A DNA stretch of 64,000 nt from Gp6-AA40 sp963741135 (GCA_963741135.1 CAVUHC010000006.1:62001-126000), one strand, 5' to 3'. Shown: positions 17,565 to 26,976, counted from the stretch's first letter. Notes: generated by a model from the letters alone, not told the origin. Translations and numbers: made by a program.

Positions 17565-18694
17565 ACATCGGCATCATCTGTTACGCGTCGGTCGGCGGCA
17601 GCGGCATCGTCGCGACGGAGCTGGGGAAAGCACTCGCCAAGCGCGGTCACCAGGTCCACTTCATCAGCACGGAAACGCCGTTTCGTCTTGGCGAGTTCCA
17701 GGCCGGCTTGTCGTTCCACCAGGTGTTGACGCCCACCTATCCGCTCTTTCGCGAGCCGCAATACCTGCTGTCGCTCTCGAACAAGATCGTCCAGGTGGCG
17801 CGCGAGTTCAGGCTCGACGTCATCCACGCGCACTACGCGATACCGCACGCAACGGCAGGATTCCTGTCGCGACAGGTCCTCGGCGCCCACGGCGGGGTGG
17901 CGCCGCGCGTCGTGACGACGCTCCATGGAACCGACATCACGCTGGTCGGAAGCGATCCGTCGTATTCGGAGATTGTGGCGTTCTCGATCGACCAATCCGA
18001 TCTGGTCACCGCCGTCTCGAAAAGCCTGCGGGCGTCGACCTACGAGCAGCTCGGCGTCAGGCGCGACATCGTGGTCATTCCGAATTTCCTCGACTGCGGG
18101 ATTCACCGGCGTCAAAACGTCGGCGACCTGCGTCGCCGGTTCACCGCCGACGATCCCGACGCGAAGCTCGTGATTCACGTCTCGAACTTCCGTCCCGTGA
18201 AGCGCATCGACGCGGTGATGGGGATCTTCGACCGCATCCGTAACAGAGTGCCGGCGAGGCTGCTCCTGGTCGGCGACGGGCCAGAGCTGAACACCGCGTA
18301 CCGGCTGGCGCGCGAGTTTGGAATCTCGCAGCTGGTGCACTCGCTGGGCGCCCAGGAAGAGGTCGTGCCGCTCCTGTCGATCGCGGATCTGTTCCTGCTG
18401 CCGTCAGCCCAGGAGAGCTTTGGCCTTGCTGCGCTCGAAGCAATGGCTTGCGAAGTGCCCGTGGTCGCGTCGCGGGTTGGTGGGCTTCCGGAAGTGATCG
18501 ATCACGGCGTGACCGGGTTCCTCCACCCTCCCGATGCGCTCGACGAGATGGCGGAGAGCGGCGTGATGATGCTCAGCGACCCGGTCAAGCACCGCGCGAT
18601 CGCACAGGCCGCCTGCGCGCGCGTCCGCGAAGACTTCTGCGCCGAGAAGATTGTCCCGATGTACGAGGCGTCTTATCAGTCAGTCGTCGGTTAG
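17561..18694 (+). CDS. bshA: N-acetyl-alpha-D-glucosaminyl L-malate synthase BshA
   Basis: A 377-residue GT4 glycosyltransferase joining UDP-GlcNAc and L-malate, the first step of bacillithiol synthesis. The N-terminal GIICYASVGGSGIVATELG loop, VIHAHYAIPHA, and the C-terminal nucleotide-sugar motif SAQESFGLAALEAMACEVPVV (EX7E) are typical. It is coupled to bshB1 by a GTGA overlap. The convergent VOC gene ends 10 bases downstream. Confidence 0.95.
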   Translation: MNIGIICYASVGGSGIVATELGKALAKRGHQVHFISTETPFRLGEFQAGLSFHQVLTPTYPLFREPQYLLSLSNKIVQVAREFRLDVIHAHYAIPHATAGFLSRQVLGAHGGVAPRVVTTLHGTDITLVGSDPSYSEIVAFSIDQSDLVTAVSKSLRASTYEQLGVRRDIVVIPNFLDCGIHRRQNVGDLRRRFTADDPDAKLVIHVSNFRPVKRIDAVMGIFDRIRNRVPARLLLVGDGPELNTAYRLAREFGISQLVHSLGAQEEVVPLLSIADLFLLPSAQESFGLAALEAMACEVPVVASRVGGLPEVIDHGVTGFLHPPDALDEMAESGVMMLSDPVKHRAIAQAACARVREDFCAEKIVPMYEASYQSVVG

Positions 18695-18704
18695 TGCCGG
18701 GTAT

Positions 18705-19184
18705 TTAAGTGAAGGGAACCAGTTTCTTGAACGTGGCGAGCACCCACCGGTAGCCGTCCGGGTCGGTCACCGTCGCCACGCGATCGCCCCACGGACGATC
18801 TTCCGCCTCCGACACCCCTGCCCCAGCCGCACGTGCTTTCGTCAGCGCCTTGTCCACATCGCCCACGTAGGTGTATAACCCCGGCGCGCCGCCGGTGGCA
18901 GCCGTGGCGTCGCCCTTGGGAATCAACATCACGACCGAATCGCCGTGGCGCATCTCCGCGTAGCGAGGCTGGCCGTCCGTCCCTGCCAGCACCACGCCCC
19001 GCGAGAAGCCAAACGCTCGCTCGAGGAACTCGATCGACGCATTGACGTTGGCGACGGCGAGATAGGTATTCACCGCCTGCATCTGAGGCGCGAGGCCGCT
19101 GTCGACGCGGCTGGGTATCGCGCGGGTGGTGTCCCTCTTCTTCGGCACGAGGCGGTGTCTGGGCGTTTTGCGTTTGGCGGTCAT
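18705..19184 (-). CDS. VOC (glyoxalase-like) family protein
   Basis: A 159-residue protein with a VOC fold. It has a basic N-terminal tail (residues 1-34), then VNTYLAVANVNASIEFLERAFGF, GDSVVMLIPKG, LYTYVGDVDKALTKARAAG and a C-terminal DPDGYRWVLATF strand. This is the PhnB-like arrangement of vicinal-oxygen-chelate proteins. The metal ligands and substrate cannot be set from sequence alone. No ribosome binding site or -10 box is clear at ATG 19184. Confidence 0.8.
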   Translation of the reverse strand: MTAKRKTPRHRLVPKKRDTTRAIPSRVDSGLAPQMQAVNTYLAVANVNASIEFLERAFGFSRGVVLAGTDGQPRYAEMRHGDSVVMLIPKGDATAATGGAPGLYTYVGDVDKALTKARAAGAGVSEAEDRPWGDRVATVTDPDGYRWVLATFKKLVPFT

Positions 19185-19631
19185 GACGTGTCGAGTGTGT
19201 GGTGGGGCGTCCAGCTTTCACGCTTTGCCTGGGTGTCGCCGACGTGCGATCCACCCGAGAGCGAGGCGGGCAACGCGCCCAACGTAGCACAGGAGTCATT
19301 CGTTACGTTCGCTCATCTTCGACGTCACCATCACGCAGGCCGGCATCGGTAGGCCTTTCGGAAAAACAGAACCGGAGGCAACGCCGGGCCTCGTTTTTCA
19401 GTCATACCCTCTGTTGACTGGCGCTTGGAGGAGGTCCGTGCACACCCGCAGCGTGCTGGATGGCAGCGGGTTGGCAGAGTCCCATACGCCACTCTTGATC
19501 CAGGCGCAAAAACACCAGACCGAGCCGTGCGGCGGCGCGCAGAACTGTAATCGCGATAACAAAAAGCCTTCGTCCACCACTGGCGATACTGGGGCGGAGA
19601 AGGTAAGCTGCAGCTTTTCCCGGAGCAGGAC
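19185..19631. other. Intergenic region upstream of the DUF1800 gene
   Basis: About 450 bases without a supported gene. A weak hairpin (GAGGC, loop, GCCTC) followed by GTTTTT lies near 19375-19400 and may be a plus-strand terminator. Small ORFs in the region show no domain signature. The promoter for DUF1800-DUF1501 should be here but was not recognised. Confidence 0.45.
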
Positions 19632-21092
19632 ATGCGATCAGGCGATGCCCTTTTAGACCATCTCTTTCGGCGTGTCGGGTTCGGCGCGAGCGCCGCGGAT
19701 CTGCAGGCCGTGGCCGGCATGTCGTACAACGCGGCTGTCGACTACTTCGTCGACTTCGACAAGCAGCCGGACGACGTCGACACCAAGATCGGGCTGCCGG
19801 ACTCTGTAGCCATTACCACGCGCGGGCAGTTTTCTCCCAACACGAACATCGACGATGCGCGGCAGCGGTGGCTGTTCCGCATGGTCCACACGAGGCGCCC
19901 GCTCCAGGAGAAGATGGCGCTCTTCTGGCACAACCACTTCGGCGTCGGCTATACCAAGGTCGCCGGCACCGTGGGCGGCGTTCTCGGCACGAAGATGATG
20001 GCGACCAAGGGCGGCGAGCTGCCCGGTCCGCAGGGGCACTATGAGCTGCTCCGCCAGGGGGTGCTCGGCAAGTTCCGCGATCTGCTGATCGAGGTCGCCA
20101 AGGATCCGGCGATGCTCGTCTTCCTCGACGGGCGCACGAACACCAAGGCCAAGCCGCAGGAGAATTTTGGCCGCGAGGTGATGGAGCTCTTCACGTGGGG
20201 CCTCGGCCATTACACGGAGAGCGACGTGTACGCCGCGGCACGCGTATTTACCGGCTGGAACCTCCGCAACGTCCCGGGCGCGAACGCCAACGATCCGGCG
20301 GGCTACCAGGAATTTATTTACAACGCGGCCCAGCACGACGTCGCGGCAAAGACCTTCACGTTCCCGATCAGGCGGATCCAACACGATTCCCGCCCGCGCC
20401 ATGGCGTCAGGCATGCAGGACGGGATCGATTTGCTGACGTCACTGGCCAATCATCCGGAGACGGCTCGACGACTCGCGGCCAAGCTGTGGAACTTCTTCG
20501 TCAGCGATCTCGACGCTCCCGCTCCCGCGTTCATCGAAGGGGTGACCAACGTTTACCTCCAGAGCGACACGGACATGCGTCCGGTCCTCCGCTACATCCT
20601 GCAGCTCCCAGTGGTTCACCAATCCGGGCAACTTCAACGCGCGCTACTCATGGCCGGCGGAGTTCGTCGTGCAGGACGATGAAGGAGATCGGGTTTGCCG
20701 GTTTCTCCGTCGATTCGGCGCGCGTGCCGCTCACGAACATGGGCCAGACGCTGTTCGAGCCGCCGAACGTCGCGGGCTGGCAGCTGGGACGCGCCTGGTT
20801 CGGCACCGGCGCAATGCTGGCGCGCATGAATTTCGCGGCGGCGGTTGCGTCGAACCAGAAGTTCAATCTCGCGCGCTCGTTCAGCGCGACCGAGCGCGCA
20901 CAGCCCGATCGTGTGCTGAACGGGATGCTGCAGCGGCTGACGCCGGCGCCCTACACGACGGCGGAGATGAACGAGATGCTCACCTACCTGAACACCGGCG
21001 GCGCGTGGACGGGCAACGACACGCAGATGAATGCCAAGGCGCCCGGTCTGGCGAGGCTCGTGGCCGGATCCGGCGAGTACCAGTTCGTCTGA
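19632..21092 (+). CDS. DUF1800 family protein (three frameshifts)
   Basis: The frame opened at 19632 reads as DUF1800 (LLDHLFRRVGFGASAADL, KMALFWHNHFGVGY, GREVMELFTWGLGHYTESDV) up to about 20370. The conserved text then moves by one base (TIPARAMASGMQDGIDLL), again near 20605 (QWFTNPGNFNARYSWPAEF), and again near 20672 (KEIGFAGFSVD), where it rejoins the first frame. It then continues through NVAGWQLGRAWF to GEYQFV. Each step is consistent with one extra base. The family is paired with DUF1501 in secreted-protein operons of unknown role. With three shifts the protein is not translatable as written; sequence error is the simpler explanation. Confidence 0.8.
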   Translation: MRSGDALLDHLFRRVGFGASAADLQAVAGMSYNAAVDYFVDFDKQPDDVDTKIGLPDSVAITTRGQFSPNTNIDDARQRWLFRMVHTRRPLQEKMALFWHNHFGVGYTKVAGTVGGVLGTKMMATKGGELPGPQGHYELLRQGVLGKFRDLLIEVAKDPAMLVFLDGRTNTKAKPQENFGREVMELFTWGLGHYTESDVYAAARVFTGWNLRNVPGANANDPAGYQEFIYNAAQHDVAAKTFTFPIRRIQHDSRPRHGVRHAGRDRFADVTGQSSGDGSTTRGQAVELLRQRSRRSRSRVHRRGDQRLPPERHGHASGPPLHPAAPSGSPIRATSTRATHGRRSSSCRTMKEIGFAGFSVDSARVPLTNMGQTLFEPPNVAGWQLGRAWFGTGAMLARMNFAAAVASNQKFNLARSFSATERAQPDRVLNGMLQRLTPAPYTTAEMNEMLTYLNTGGAWTGNDTQMNAKAPGLARLVAGSGEYQFV

Positions 21093-21100
21093 GGAACGAC

Positions 21101-22362
21101 ATGTCCAAAGTTTCGCGACGCGAATTCCTTCGAGACGGTGTCGCGGCATTCACGCTGAGCTTCGCCGCGCCGGCATTTCTCGTCGATATCGCGCGCGCGC
21201 AAGGCGCGGTCTCTCGCAACCTCGTCGTCATCTACCTCGCGGGCGGCAACGATGCGCTGAGCACGCTCGTCCCGTACACCGATCCGTTCTATTACAGCCG
21301 GCGTCCTGCCATCGCGGTGCCTGCCGGACAGGTGTTGCAGATCGGCAGCGACTCATCGGGCAAGCCGCTCGGCCTGCACCCGCGGCTCACGGGGCTTCAG
21401 AACGATCTTCAACCAGGGACGCCTGGCCATCGTCCAGCGTGCCGGGTATCAGAACTCGAGCCGCTCGCATTTCCAGGGCACCGACATCTGGGGCACTGCC
21501 GATCCGACCAATCCGGCAGGGCTCGGCTGGCTCGGACGCTACCTCGATTCGATTCCGGGTGATCCGCTCGCAGGTTGGAACACGTCGAACGCGACATATC
21601 GGGCGCTCACGGGACTCAATGTGTCGGTTCCGTCGATCACCGATCCGCGCACCTACAGCTTCGCGAGCCCGAACAGTCGGTGCCGAGGCCATCAACGAGC
21701 GCAACTCCGCGATCCGTCTCGCCTCGGCTGCGGGCCCGAATCGCCCGAACCTCGCGTTCGTCAACACGAGCGCCATGGAGGCGTTTGCGACGCTCGATCG
21801 CGTGGCGTCGGTTGTCGACTACCAATCGTCGGTGACGTACCCGAACAACGGCTTCGGGTCTGCGCTGAAGACCGTGGCTGGCTCGATCGTCAGGGGCATC
21901 GGCACGCGCGTGTACTGGGTGCAGACCGGCGGTTTCGATACGCACTCCGGTCAGGGGAACGCCGGCGGCGGCGGATACGCGAACCTGATGGGGACGGTCG
22001 GCGACGGCATCCTCGCGTTCTACAACGACCTGCAGAATCAGGGACTGCTCGGCAACACGCTGATGATGCAGTTCTCCGAGTTCGGCCGCCGTATCTCCGA
22101 GAATGGCAGCCAGGGAACCGACCATGGCGCCGGTGGGATGATGATGGCGATCGGTGGCGCCGTGCGCGGCGGGATCTATGGAACGGCCGCGAACCTCAAT
22201 CCGACGCCGGACAACACAACGCTGGAGAACGCGGGCGGCGACGTGACGTACCAGACGGATTTCCGCTCTGTCTATGCAAGCGTGCTCGACGGCTGGCTCG
22301 GGACCGATTCGACAGCTATTCTCGGCGGCAACTTCCGCGCAGGGGCTCCGGCGATCATCTAG
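21101..22362 (+). CDS. DUF1501 family secreted protein (two frameshifts)
   Basis: ATG 21101 opens with a Tat-type signal (SRREFLRDGVAAFTLSFAAPAF). The DUF1501 text starts with VIYLAGGNDALSTLVPYTDP. It moves by one base near 21401 (TIFNQGRLAIVQRAG, SHFQGTDIWGTADP) and by another near 21678 (GAEAINERNSAIRL). It finishes with YWVQTGGFDTHSGQ, MMQFSEFGRRISENGSQGTDHGAG and GGNFRAG. It lies eight bases after the DUF1800 gene and is surely cotranscribed. The sulfatase-like fold and periplasmic location are family knowledge; the function is unknown. Both shifts are one-base insertions. Confidence 0.8.
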
Positions 22363-22389
22363 CCGGCAGCGGGCAGCAGGCAGCCTGCA

Positions 22390-22540
22390 GCTCGGACCTC
22401 AACACCTGCGGCGCGGACCTTAACACCTGCGGCGCGGACCTTGACACCTGCGGCGCGGACCTTGACACCCGCGGCGCGGACCTTGACACCCGCGGCGCGG
22501 ACCTTGACACCTGCGGCGCGGACCTTCTAGGTCCGCGTGT
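22390..22540. repeat. Six to seven tandem copies of a 21-base GGCGCGGACC repeat ending in a palindrome
   Basis: Units of the form CTGCGGCGCGGACCTTGACAC repeat with one or two changes and close with GCGGACCTTCTAGGTCCGC, a hairpin. There are no unique spacers, so this is not CRISPR. Relatives lie inside hisH (30088-30238) and at 36190-36246. Confidence 0.85.
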
Positions 22541-22570
22541 CATTCCGACTGCCGTCCTGACCAAAACGGT

Positions 22571-22600
22571 CGACGGTAGACGGCAGACAGTAGACCTCCT
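22571..22600. repeat. GACGGTAGAC word repeat upstream of the SYLF gene
   Basis: CGACGGTAGACGGCAGACAG words stand just before the predicted -10 of the SYLF gene. The family recurs at 28222-28381, 42915-42935 and 57508-57722. Confidence 0.65.
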
Positions 22601-22606
22601 TATCAT
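22601..22606 (+). promoter_or_regulatory. -10-like TATCAT, predicted leaderless start of the SYLF gene
   Basis: TATCAT ends six bases before ATG 22613; CTCTCC fills the gap and is not a ribosome binding site. Confidence 0.5.
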
Positions 22607-22612
22607 CTCTCC

Positions 22613-23299
22613 ATGACAAAACGACTCGTGGCCGCCGTGGCGGCCGTGTGTGTGGTCGCGCTCCATCCTGTGAATTCGCGCGCGCAGAACGACGACAACG
22701 AAGCGAAGCGCGTGCGCGACGGCGCGACGGTGTTCGGAGAAATCATGTCTGCCGAGGACAAGGCGATCCCGAACGCCATTCTCGGGAAGGCCGCGGGAAT
22801 CGCAATTTTTCCAAATACGGTGAAGGCGGGATTTGTGTTCGGCGGAGTGCGCGGACGGGGCCTCCTGAGCGCGCGCGGCCCGAGTGGCTGGTCGTCGCCG
22901 GCATTCCTCACGTTGACCGGCGGGAGTTTCGGCCTCCAGATCGGCGGGCAGGCGACCGACATCATCCTGGTCATCAACGACCAACGCGGACTGGAAAACC
23001 TGGTCAGCAATCAGTTCAAGATCGGCGCGGACGCATCGGCCGCCGCCGGTCCCGTCGGCCGCGACGCGCAGGCCGCAACCGATCTGCAGCTCCGCGCGCA
23101 GATCCTGAGCTACTCGAGGGCGCGTGGTCTGTTTGCGGGCGTCACGATCAACGGGAGCACCATCCGGCAGGATCTCGACGCCAATCAGCGCTTCTACGGC
23201 AAACGTCTCACGACAAAGCAGATCGTGTTCGACGGCCAGGCCGGCTCGCCGGAGTCAATCGGCGCGTGGCGCGCGACACTCGACCGGTACGCCCGGTAA
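22613..23299 (+). CDS. SYLF (Ysc84-like) lipid-binding domain protein, secreted
   Basis: The 228-residue product has a signal peptide (VAAVAAVCVVALHPVNSRAQ). The body is a SYLF domain: AIPNAILGKAAGIAIFPNTVKAGFVFGGVRGRG, SSPAFLTLTGGSFGLQIGGQATD and YSRARGLFAGVTINGS. Such domains bind phosphoinositide-like lipids in eukaryotes. The bacterial secreted forms are of unknown function, presumably membrane-associated. The message is predicted to be leaderless. Confidence 0.88.
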   Translation: MTKRLVAAVAAVCVVALHPVNSRAQNDDNEAKRVRDGATVFGEIMSAEDKAIPNAILGKAAGIAIFPNTVKAGFVFGGVRGRGLLSARGPSGWSSPAFLTLTGGSFGLQIGGQATDIILVINDQRGLENLVSNQFKIGADASAAAGPVGRDAQAATDLQLRAQILSYSRARGLFAGVTINGSTIRQDLDANQRFYGKRLTTKQIVFDGQAGSPESIGAWRATLDRYAR

Positions 23300-23364
23300 T
23301 CGGCGCTCCGCCATCCAATCACGGCGGACATACGTAGAATTCAGTGGAGCAAAGACCCGGATAG

Positions 23365-23970
23365 ATGTGGCTCCTCGCAGCATTGGCGCGGATGCGGCCT
23401 GCGGCTCAGTCGCAGGCGGAAGACCTGGACTGTCTTCGGCGCCTGGCGTCCGGCGATCAGGTCTCTGCGGCAGCCCTCTACGATCGTCATGCGCGGCCGG
23501 TCTACTCGCTCATCCTCCGCATCGTCGGTGATGAAGGGGAGGCCGAAGATGTGCTGCAGGAGGTATTCGCACAGGCATTCCGCCAGGCGACACGGTACGA
23601 CGCGTCGCGCGGTCCAGTGGCGGCATGGCTGCTGATGATGGCGCGCTCGCGATCCATTGACAGGCTGCGCTCGCGACGGACGCGTCCCGAGGCGCAGGCG
23701 TCCGATGACCAACACGCGATGGACGAAATGCCCGGTTCCATGCCGGATGCCGCGGCTTCGATGCTGGACGAGGAGCAGACGCGCATCCTCCAGCGGGCGC
23801 TCGGTGCGTTGCCGCTGATCCAGCGCGTGGCAATCGAGCTTGCCTACTATGACGGCCTGAGTCACCGCGAGATCGCGGAGCGCCTCGAGGAGCCGCTCGG
23901 AACCGTCAAAACACGGATCCGTCTCGGTCTGCTGAAACTTCGCGACGCGCTCACGGAGGCGCGGACATGA
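23365..23970 (+). CDS. ECF RNA polymerase sigma factor (SigK-like)
   Basis: A 201-residue sigma-70 family factor. Region 2 reads LYDRHARPVYSLILRIVGDEGEAEDVLQEVFAQAFR. Region 4 reads LPLIQRVAIELAYYDGLSHREIAERLEEPLGTVKTRIRLGL. The linker is acidic. The anti-sigma gene overlaps the stop by four bases (ATGA), the classical arrangement for a membrane-controlled ECF factor. A TAGAAT box lies about 25 bases before ATG 23365 and may mark the promoter. Confidence 0.92.
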   Translation: MWLLAALARMRPAAQSQAEDLDCLRRLASGDQVSAAALYDRHARPVYSLILRIVGDEGEAEDVLQEVFAQAFRQATRYDASRGPVAAWLLMMARSRSIDRLRSRRTRPEAQASDDQHAMDEMPGSMPDAAASMLDEEQTRILQRALGALPLIQRVAIELAYYDGLSHREIAERLEEPLGTVKTRIRLGLLKLRDALTEART

Positions 23971-24707
23971 GCGCGCTGCACGACGAGCTGAAAGCCAACG
24001 CAACTGGATACGTGCTCGGGATTCTGGACGCCGGCGAGCGACAGGAGTTCGAAGCGCATCTCGCGACGTGCGGCGAGTGCGCGGTGGAAGTTGCGTCGCT
24101 TCGTCCGGTCGTCGGCGTCCTGGCAACCGCAGTTCCGCAGGTCACGCCCCGTGCCGAAGTGCGAGCGCGCGTACTCGGCCAAGTGATCCCGAGCCGGGGC
24201 GAATCCAGAGGGTTCACTCCGCGACAGCGATTTGGGTGGCTGCCACTCGCGGCAGCGGTGGCTGTGGCCGCGGGCGCGGCGATTTACGCCGTGCGAGTGC
24301 ATCAGCAGGTGGCGGACCTGCAGGGACAACTTGTCCAGGCGCAATCGGCAACCTCGGTGCTGGCCGCGCCCGATCTCGCTCGCATCGACCTCCAAGGTCA
24401 AATGGTTGCCCCCGACGCGCGCGCCCGCGCGCTGTGGAGCCGCACCCGCGGATTGGTGTTCAGCGTGGCCAACCTTCCGGCGCTCCCTGCCGGCAAGGTG
24501 TACCAGGTCTGGGTCGTCACTGCGCAGGCGCCTGTCAGCGCCGGTCTCCTCGTGCCGGATGTCTCGGGTGGCGGCACCGCGTACTACATGACGCCTCAGG
24601 ACATCGGCGCGCCAGTGGCGGTCGCCGTGACGCTCGAGCCTGCCGGAGGCGTTCCCGCGCCGACAGGCGACAGGTACCTGGTCGGCACTCCGACGCCAGG
24701 CGTCTAA
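23967..24707 (+). CDS. Anti-sigma factor, RskA-like
   Basis: A 246-residue membrane protein. The cytoplasmic N-terminus has a zinc-finger-like pattern (YVLGILDAGERQEFEAHLATCGECAVEV, Cys-X2-Cys). One transmembrane helix follows (LPLAAAVAVAAGAAIYAV, about 92-110). The periplasmic RskA C-terminal domain (GLVFSVANLPALPAGKVYQVWVV, PVAVAVTLEPAGGVPAPTG) completes it. It should hold the adjacent ECF sigma factor inactive at the membrane until cleaved. It is coupled to the sigma gene by ATGA. Confidence 0.92.
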   Translation: MSALHDELKANATGYVLGILDAGERQEFEAHLATCGECAVEVASLRPVVGVLATAVPQVTPRAEVRARVLGQVIPSRGESRGFTPRQRFGWLPLAAAVAVAAGAAIYAVRVHQQVADLQGQLVQAQSATSVLAAPDLARIDLQGQMVAPDARARALWSRTRGLVFSVANLPALPAGKVYQVWVVTAQAPVSAGLLVPDVSGGGTAYYMTPQDIGAPVAVAVTLEPAGGVPAPTGDRYLVGTPTPGV

Positions 24708-24751
24708 CCGCAAGGCGTTGCTCCGGGCGGTCCTTTCCGCCTTCGCCAAGG

Positions 24752-25675
24752 CTACGGCGGACCGCCGTAGCTGACGGGGTCGGTCCCGCCATAGATGGCG
24801 CGCAGCGCGGACTCGAGATCGGGATACCGGAACTCGAATCCGTGAAGCGTCGCCTTCGCCGGCAGGACGCGCTGGCCATTGAGAATCAGCGCGTCGGCCA
24901 TCTCGCCAAGCAACAGCCGCAACGCGAACGCAGGTGCCGGCGCCAGGGCCGGTCGATGCAGGACACGCCCGAGAGTCTGCGCAAACTTCGCGTTGGTGAC
25001 AGGGTGCGGTGCAGTGAGGTTCAGCGGGCCCGTGACGTCTGATGTGTCGATCACCCAACGGACGATGCGCGTCCAGTCATCCCGGTGAATCCACGACCAG
25101 TACCGATCGCCGGATCCCGCACGTCCGCCGGCGAACAGCCGGAAGGGAAGCGCCAGCCTTGGCAGTGCTCCGCCGCTGCGATCCAGCGCGAGGCCCGTCC
25201 GCAGAAGCACGACGCGCGTCATCCCTGCCGCCTCGAGCGCCTGCGCCTCCCATGCAACACAGACGGACGCGAGGAAATCCGATCCCTGCGGCGAGCGCTC
25301 GGTCAGTGCGGCGGACCCATGCGTCCCGTAGACGCCGATTGCCGACGCGTTGACGAACACCGCTGGAGGGCGGCGGGCCTTGGCCATCGCGGCGACGATC
25401 GCGCGCGTCGCCGCGACGCGGCTTTCGAGAATGGCTGCTTTGCGCGCGGCGGTCCAGCGCCCGGCGTCGAGCGACTCGCCCGCAAGATTGATGACCACAT
25501 CCGCGCCGTCGATGATTGAGGCCCAGTCGCCCGCGGATGAAAGCGGATCCCATGCCACGTCGCCAGGCTTGCGCGGGCGCCGCGTCAGCAGCACGACGTC
25601 ATGGCCGTCCGCGCGAAACGATGTCGCCAGCCCCGATCCCAGGAACCCGGTGCCGCCCGCGATGACGGTTTTCAT
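24752..25675 (-). CDS. TIGR01777 family NAD(P)-dependent epimerase
   Basis: A 307-residue extended SDR. The N-terminal nucleotide motif is VIAGGTGFLGSGLA. The TIGR01777 motifs VINLAGESLDAGRWTAARKAAILESR, YGTHGSAALTE and WSWIHRDDWTRIV are present, with the DUF1731 C-terminal region (LLLGEMADALILNGQRVLPAKA). The physiological substrate is unknown. It overlaps the upstream MFS gene by ATGA. The last six residues (SYGGPP) and the stop lie in a GGCGGTCCGCC hairpin repeat. Confidence 0.88.
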   Translation of the reverse strand: MKTVIAGGTGFLGSGLATSFRADGHDVVLLTRRPRKPGDVAWDPLSSAGDWASIIDGADVVINLAGESLDAGRWTAARKAAILESRVAATRAIVAAMAKARRPPAVFVNASAIGVYGTHGSAALTERSPQGSDFLASVCVAWEAQALEAAGMTRVVLLRTGLALDRSGGALPRLALPFRLFAGGRAGSGDRYWSWIHRDDWTRIVRWVIDTSDVTGPLNLTAPHPVTNAKFAQTLGRVLHRPALAPAPAFALRLLLGEMADALILNGQRVLPAKATLHGFEFRYPDLESALRAIYGGTDPVSYGGPP

Positions 25676-26976
25676 GCTGCCGCTGCGGCACGCGCACGCG
25701 CTTCGCCCTCGGCCACGTTCACGCGCGAGAGCACGAAGCCGCCGCAGACAAAGAAGATGATGACGGAGAGCACGGCCGCGCGGCTGGAGCCGAACAGGCT
25801 GACCGATGCGGCGAACAGCGCCGGACCCGCGATGCCGGCGAACTTCTCGAACACCGAGAAGAATCCGAAGTACTCCGACGACTTGTGCTTCGGGATCATC
25901 CGCGCGAACAGAGACCTGCTGAGCGCCTGGCTTCCACCCTGCACCGTGCCCACGAGAAACGCGAGCGCGAAGAACTGCCAGGCGCTCGTCATGAAGAACG
26001 CGAGCACGCTGATGCCCGTGTAGACGGCGAGCGCGATGAAGATACCCGTCTTGGCGCCAATCCGTCCGGCCAGCGCGCCGAACAGGAACGAAAACGGGAT
26101 GCCAACGAATTGGACGAGGACGAACGCCTCGATCTGCGCGTTCCGATCGATGCCAATCTCGGCGCCGTAAATCGCGGCCATCCGGATGATGGTCTGGATG
26201 CCGTCGTTGTAAAGCAGGAACGCGACGAGCATCAGGAACGCCTGGCGGTAGCCGCGCAGCTCGTGGAAGGTGTCCCATACCCTCACGAAGGCGGCGCGAA
26301 TTGGATTCTCATCCGACGTCTCGTCCGCCTCGAGCGTACGCGGCGGCTCCGGCACGCGGCGGAAGAGCGGGATCGAAAACACGAGCCACCAGATGCCGAC
26401 GCTGACGAAAGACAGCTTGATGCCCGCGACCGAATCAGACAGGCCGAACGCCGCCGGGTAGAGAATCCAGAGCAGGTTGATGACGAGGAGGGCCCCGCCA
26501 CCGAGATAGCCGATGGCGTAGCCCGCCGTCGACACTCGATCCATTTCCTCCGGCGCCGCAATGTGCGGAAGGAGTGAATCGTAGAAGACGAAGCTCGACG
26601 CGATCGCGATGTTGGCGATCATGAAGAGCAGCGCGGCATATTGCCATTCACCCATGTCGATCGTCGCCATCAGCATCGTCGTGGTGACGCCGATGCCGAC
26701 GAACACGGCCATCATCTTCTTCTTGATCGCACGGTAGTCGGCGATAGCGCCGAGAATCGGGCCAAGCACGGCGGTGACGGCCACGGCGATGGTGGTGGCC
26801 CACGCGAAACGCGCGGTCGCGAGCGGCGCGGGCATGCCAGCCGCGGCCACGGCGCTGAAGAATGGCGGGAACACCGCGGTGATTACGGTCGACTGGAACC
26901 CCGAGTTGGCCCAGTCGTACATCGCCCAGGCGCGCAGCTCAGGGCGACTGAGTCCGATGCGTGAGAGCAAAGACAT
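25672..26976 (-). CDS. MFS transporter, Atg22/UMF1-like
   Basis: A 434-residue, 12-helix permease. The opening RAWAMYDWANSGFQSTVITAVFPPFF is diagnostic for the Atg22-like branch of the major facilitator superfamily. A DYRAIKKKMM loop follows the second helix. The middle loop (PEPPRTLEADETSDENP) is cytoplasmic. The second half contains GTVQGGSQALSRSLFARMIPKHKSSEYFGF, the conserved UMF1 signature. Yeast Atg22 exports amino acids from the vacuole; the bacterial substrate is unknown. It is first in a two-gene unit with the epimerase. Confidence 0.88.
   Translation of the reverse strand: MSLLSRIGLSRPELRAWAMYDWANSGFQSTVITAVFPPFFSAVAAAGMPAPLATARFAWATTIAVAVTAVLGPILGAIADYRAIKKKMMAVFVGIGVTTTMLMATIDMGEWQYAALLFMIANIAIASSFVFYDSLLPHIAAPEEMDRVSTAGYAIGYLGGGALLVINLLWILYPAAFGLSDSVAGIKLSFVSVGIWWLVFSIPLFRRVPEPPRTLEADETSDENPIRAAFVRVWDTFHELRGYRQAFLMLVAFLLYNDGIQTIIRMAAIYGAEIGIDRNAQIEAFVLVQFVGIPFSFLFGALAGRIGAKTGIFIALAVYTGISVLAFFMTSAWQFFALAFLVGTVQGGSQALSRSLFARMIPKHKSSEYFGFFSVFEKFAGIAGPALFAASVSLFGSSRAAVLSVIIFFVCGGFVLSRVNVAEGEARARAAAAA

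Noticed and set aside
19632..21092. Programmed frameshifting in the DUF1800 gene
   Set aside because: Three separate one-base shifts without slippery heptamers or shared signals fit sequence error better than recoding.
22390..22540. Possible CRISPR array
   Set aside because: The 21-base units are directly tandem with no unique spacers, and no cas genes are present.
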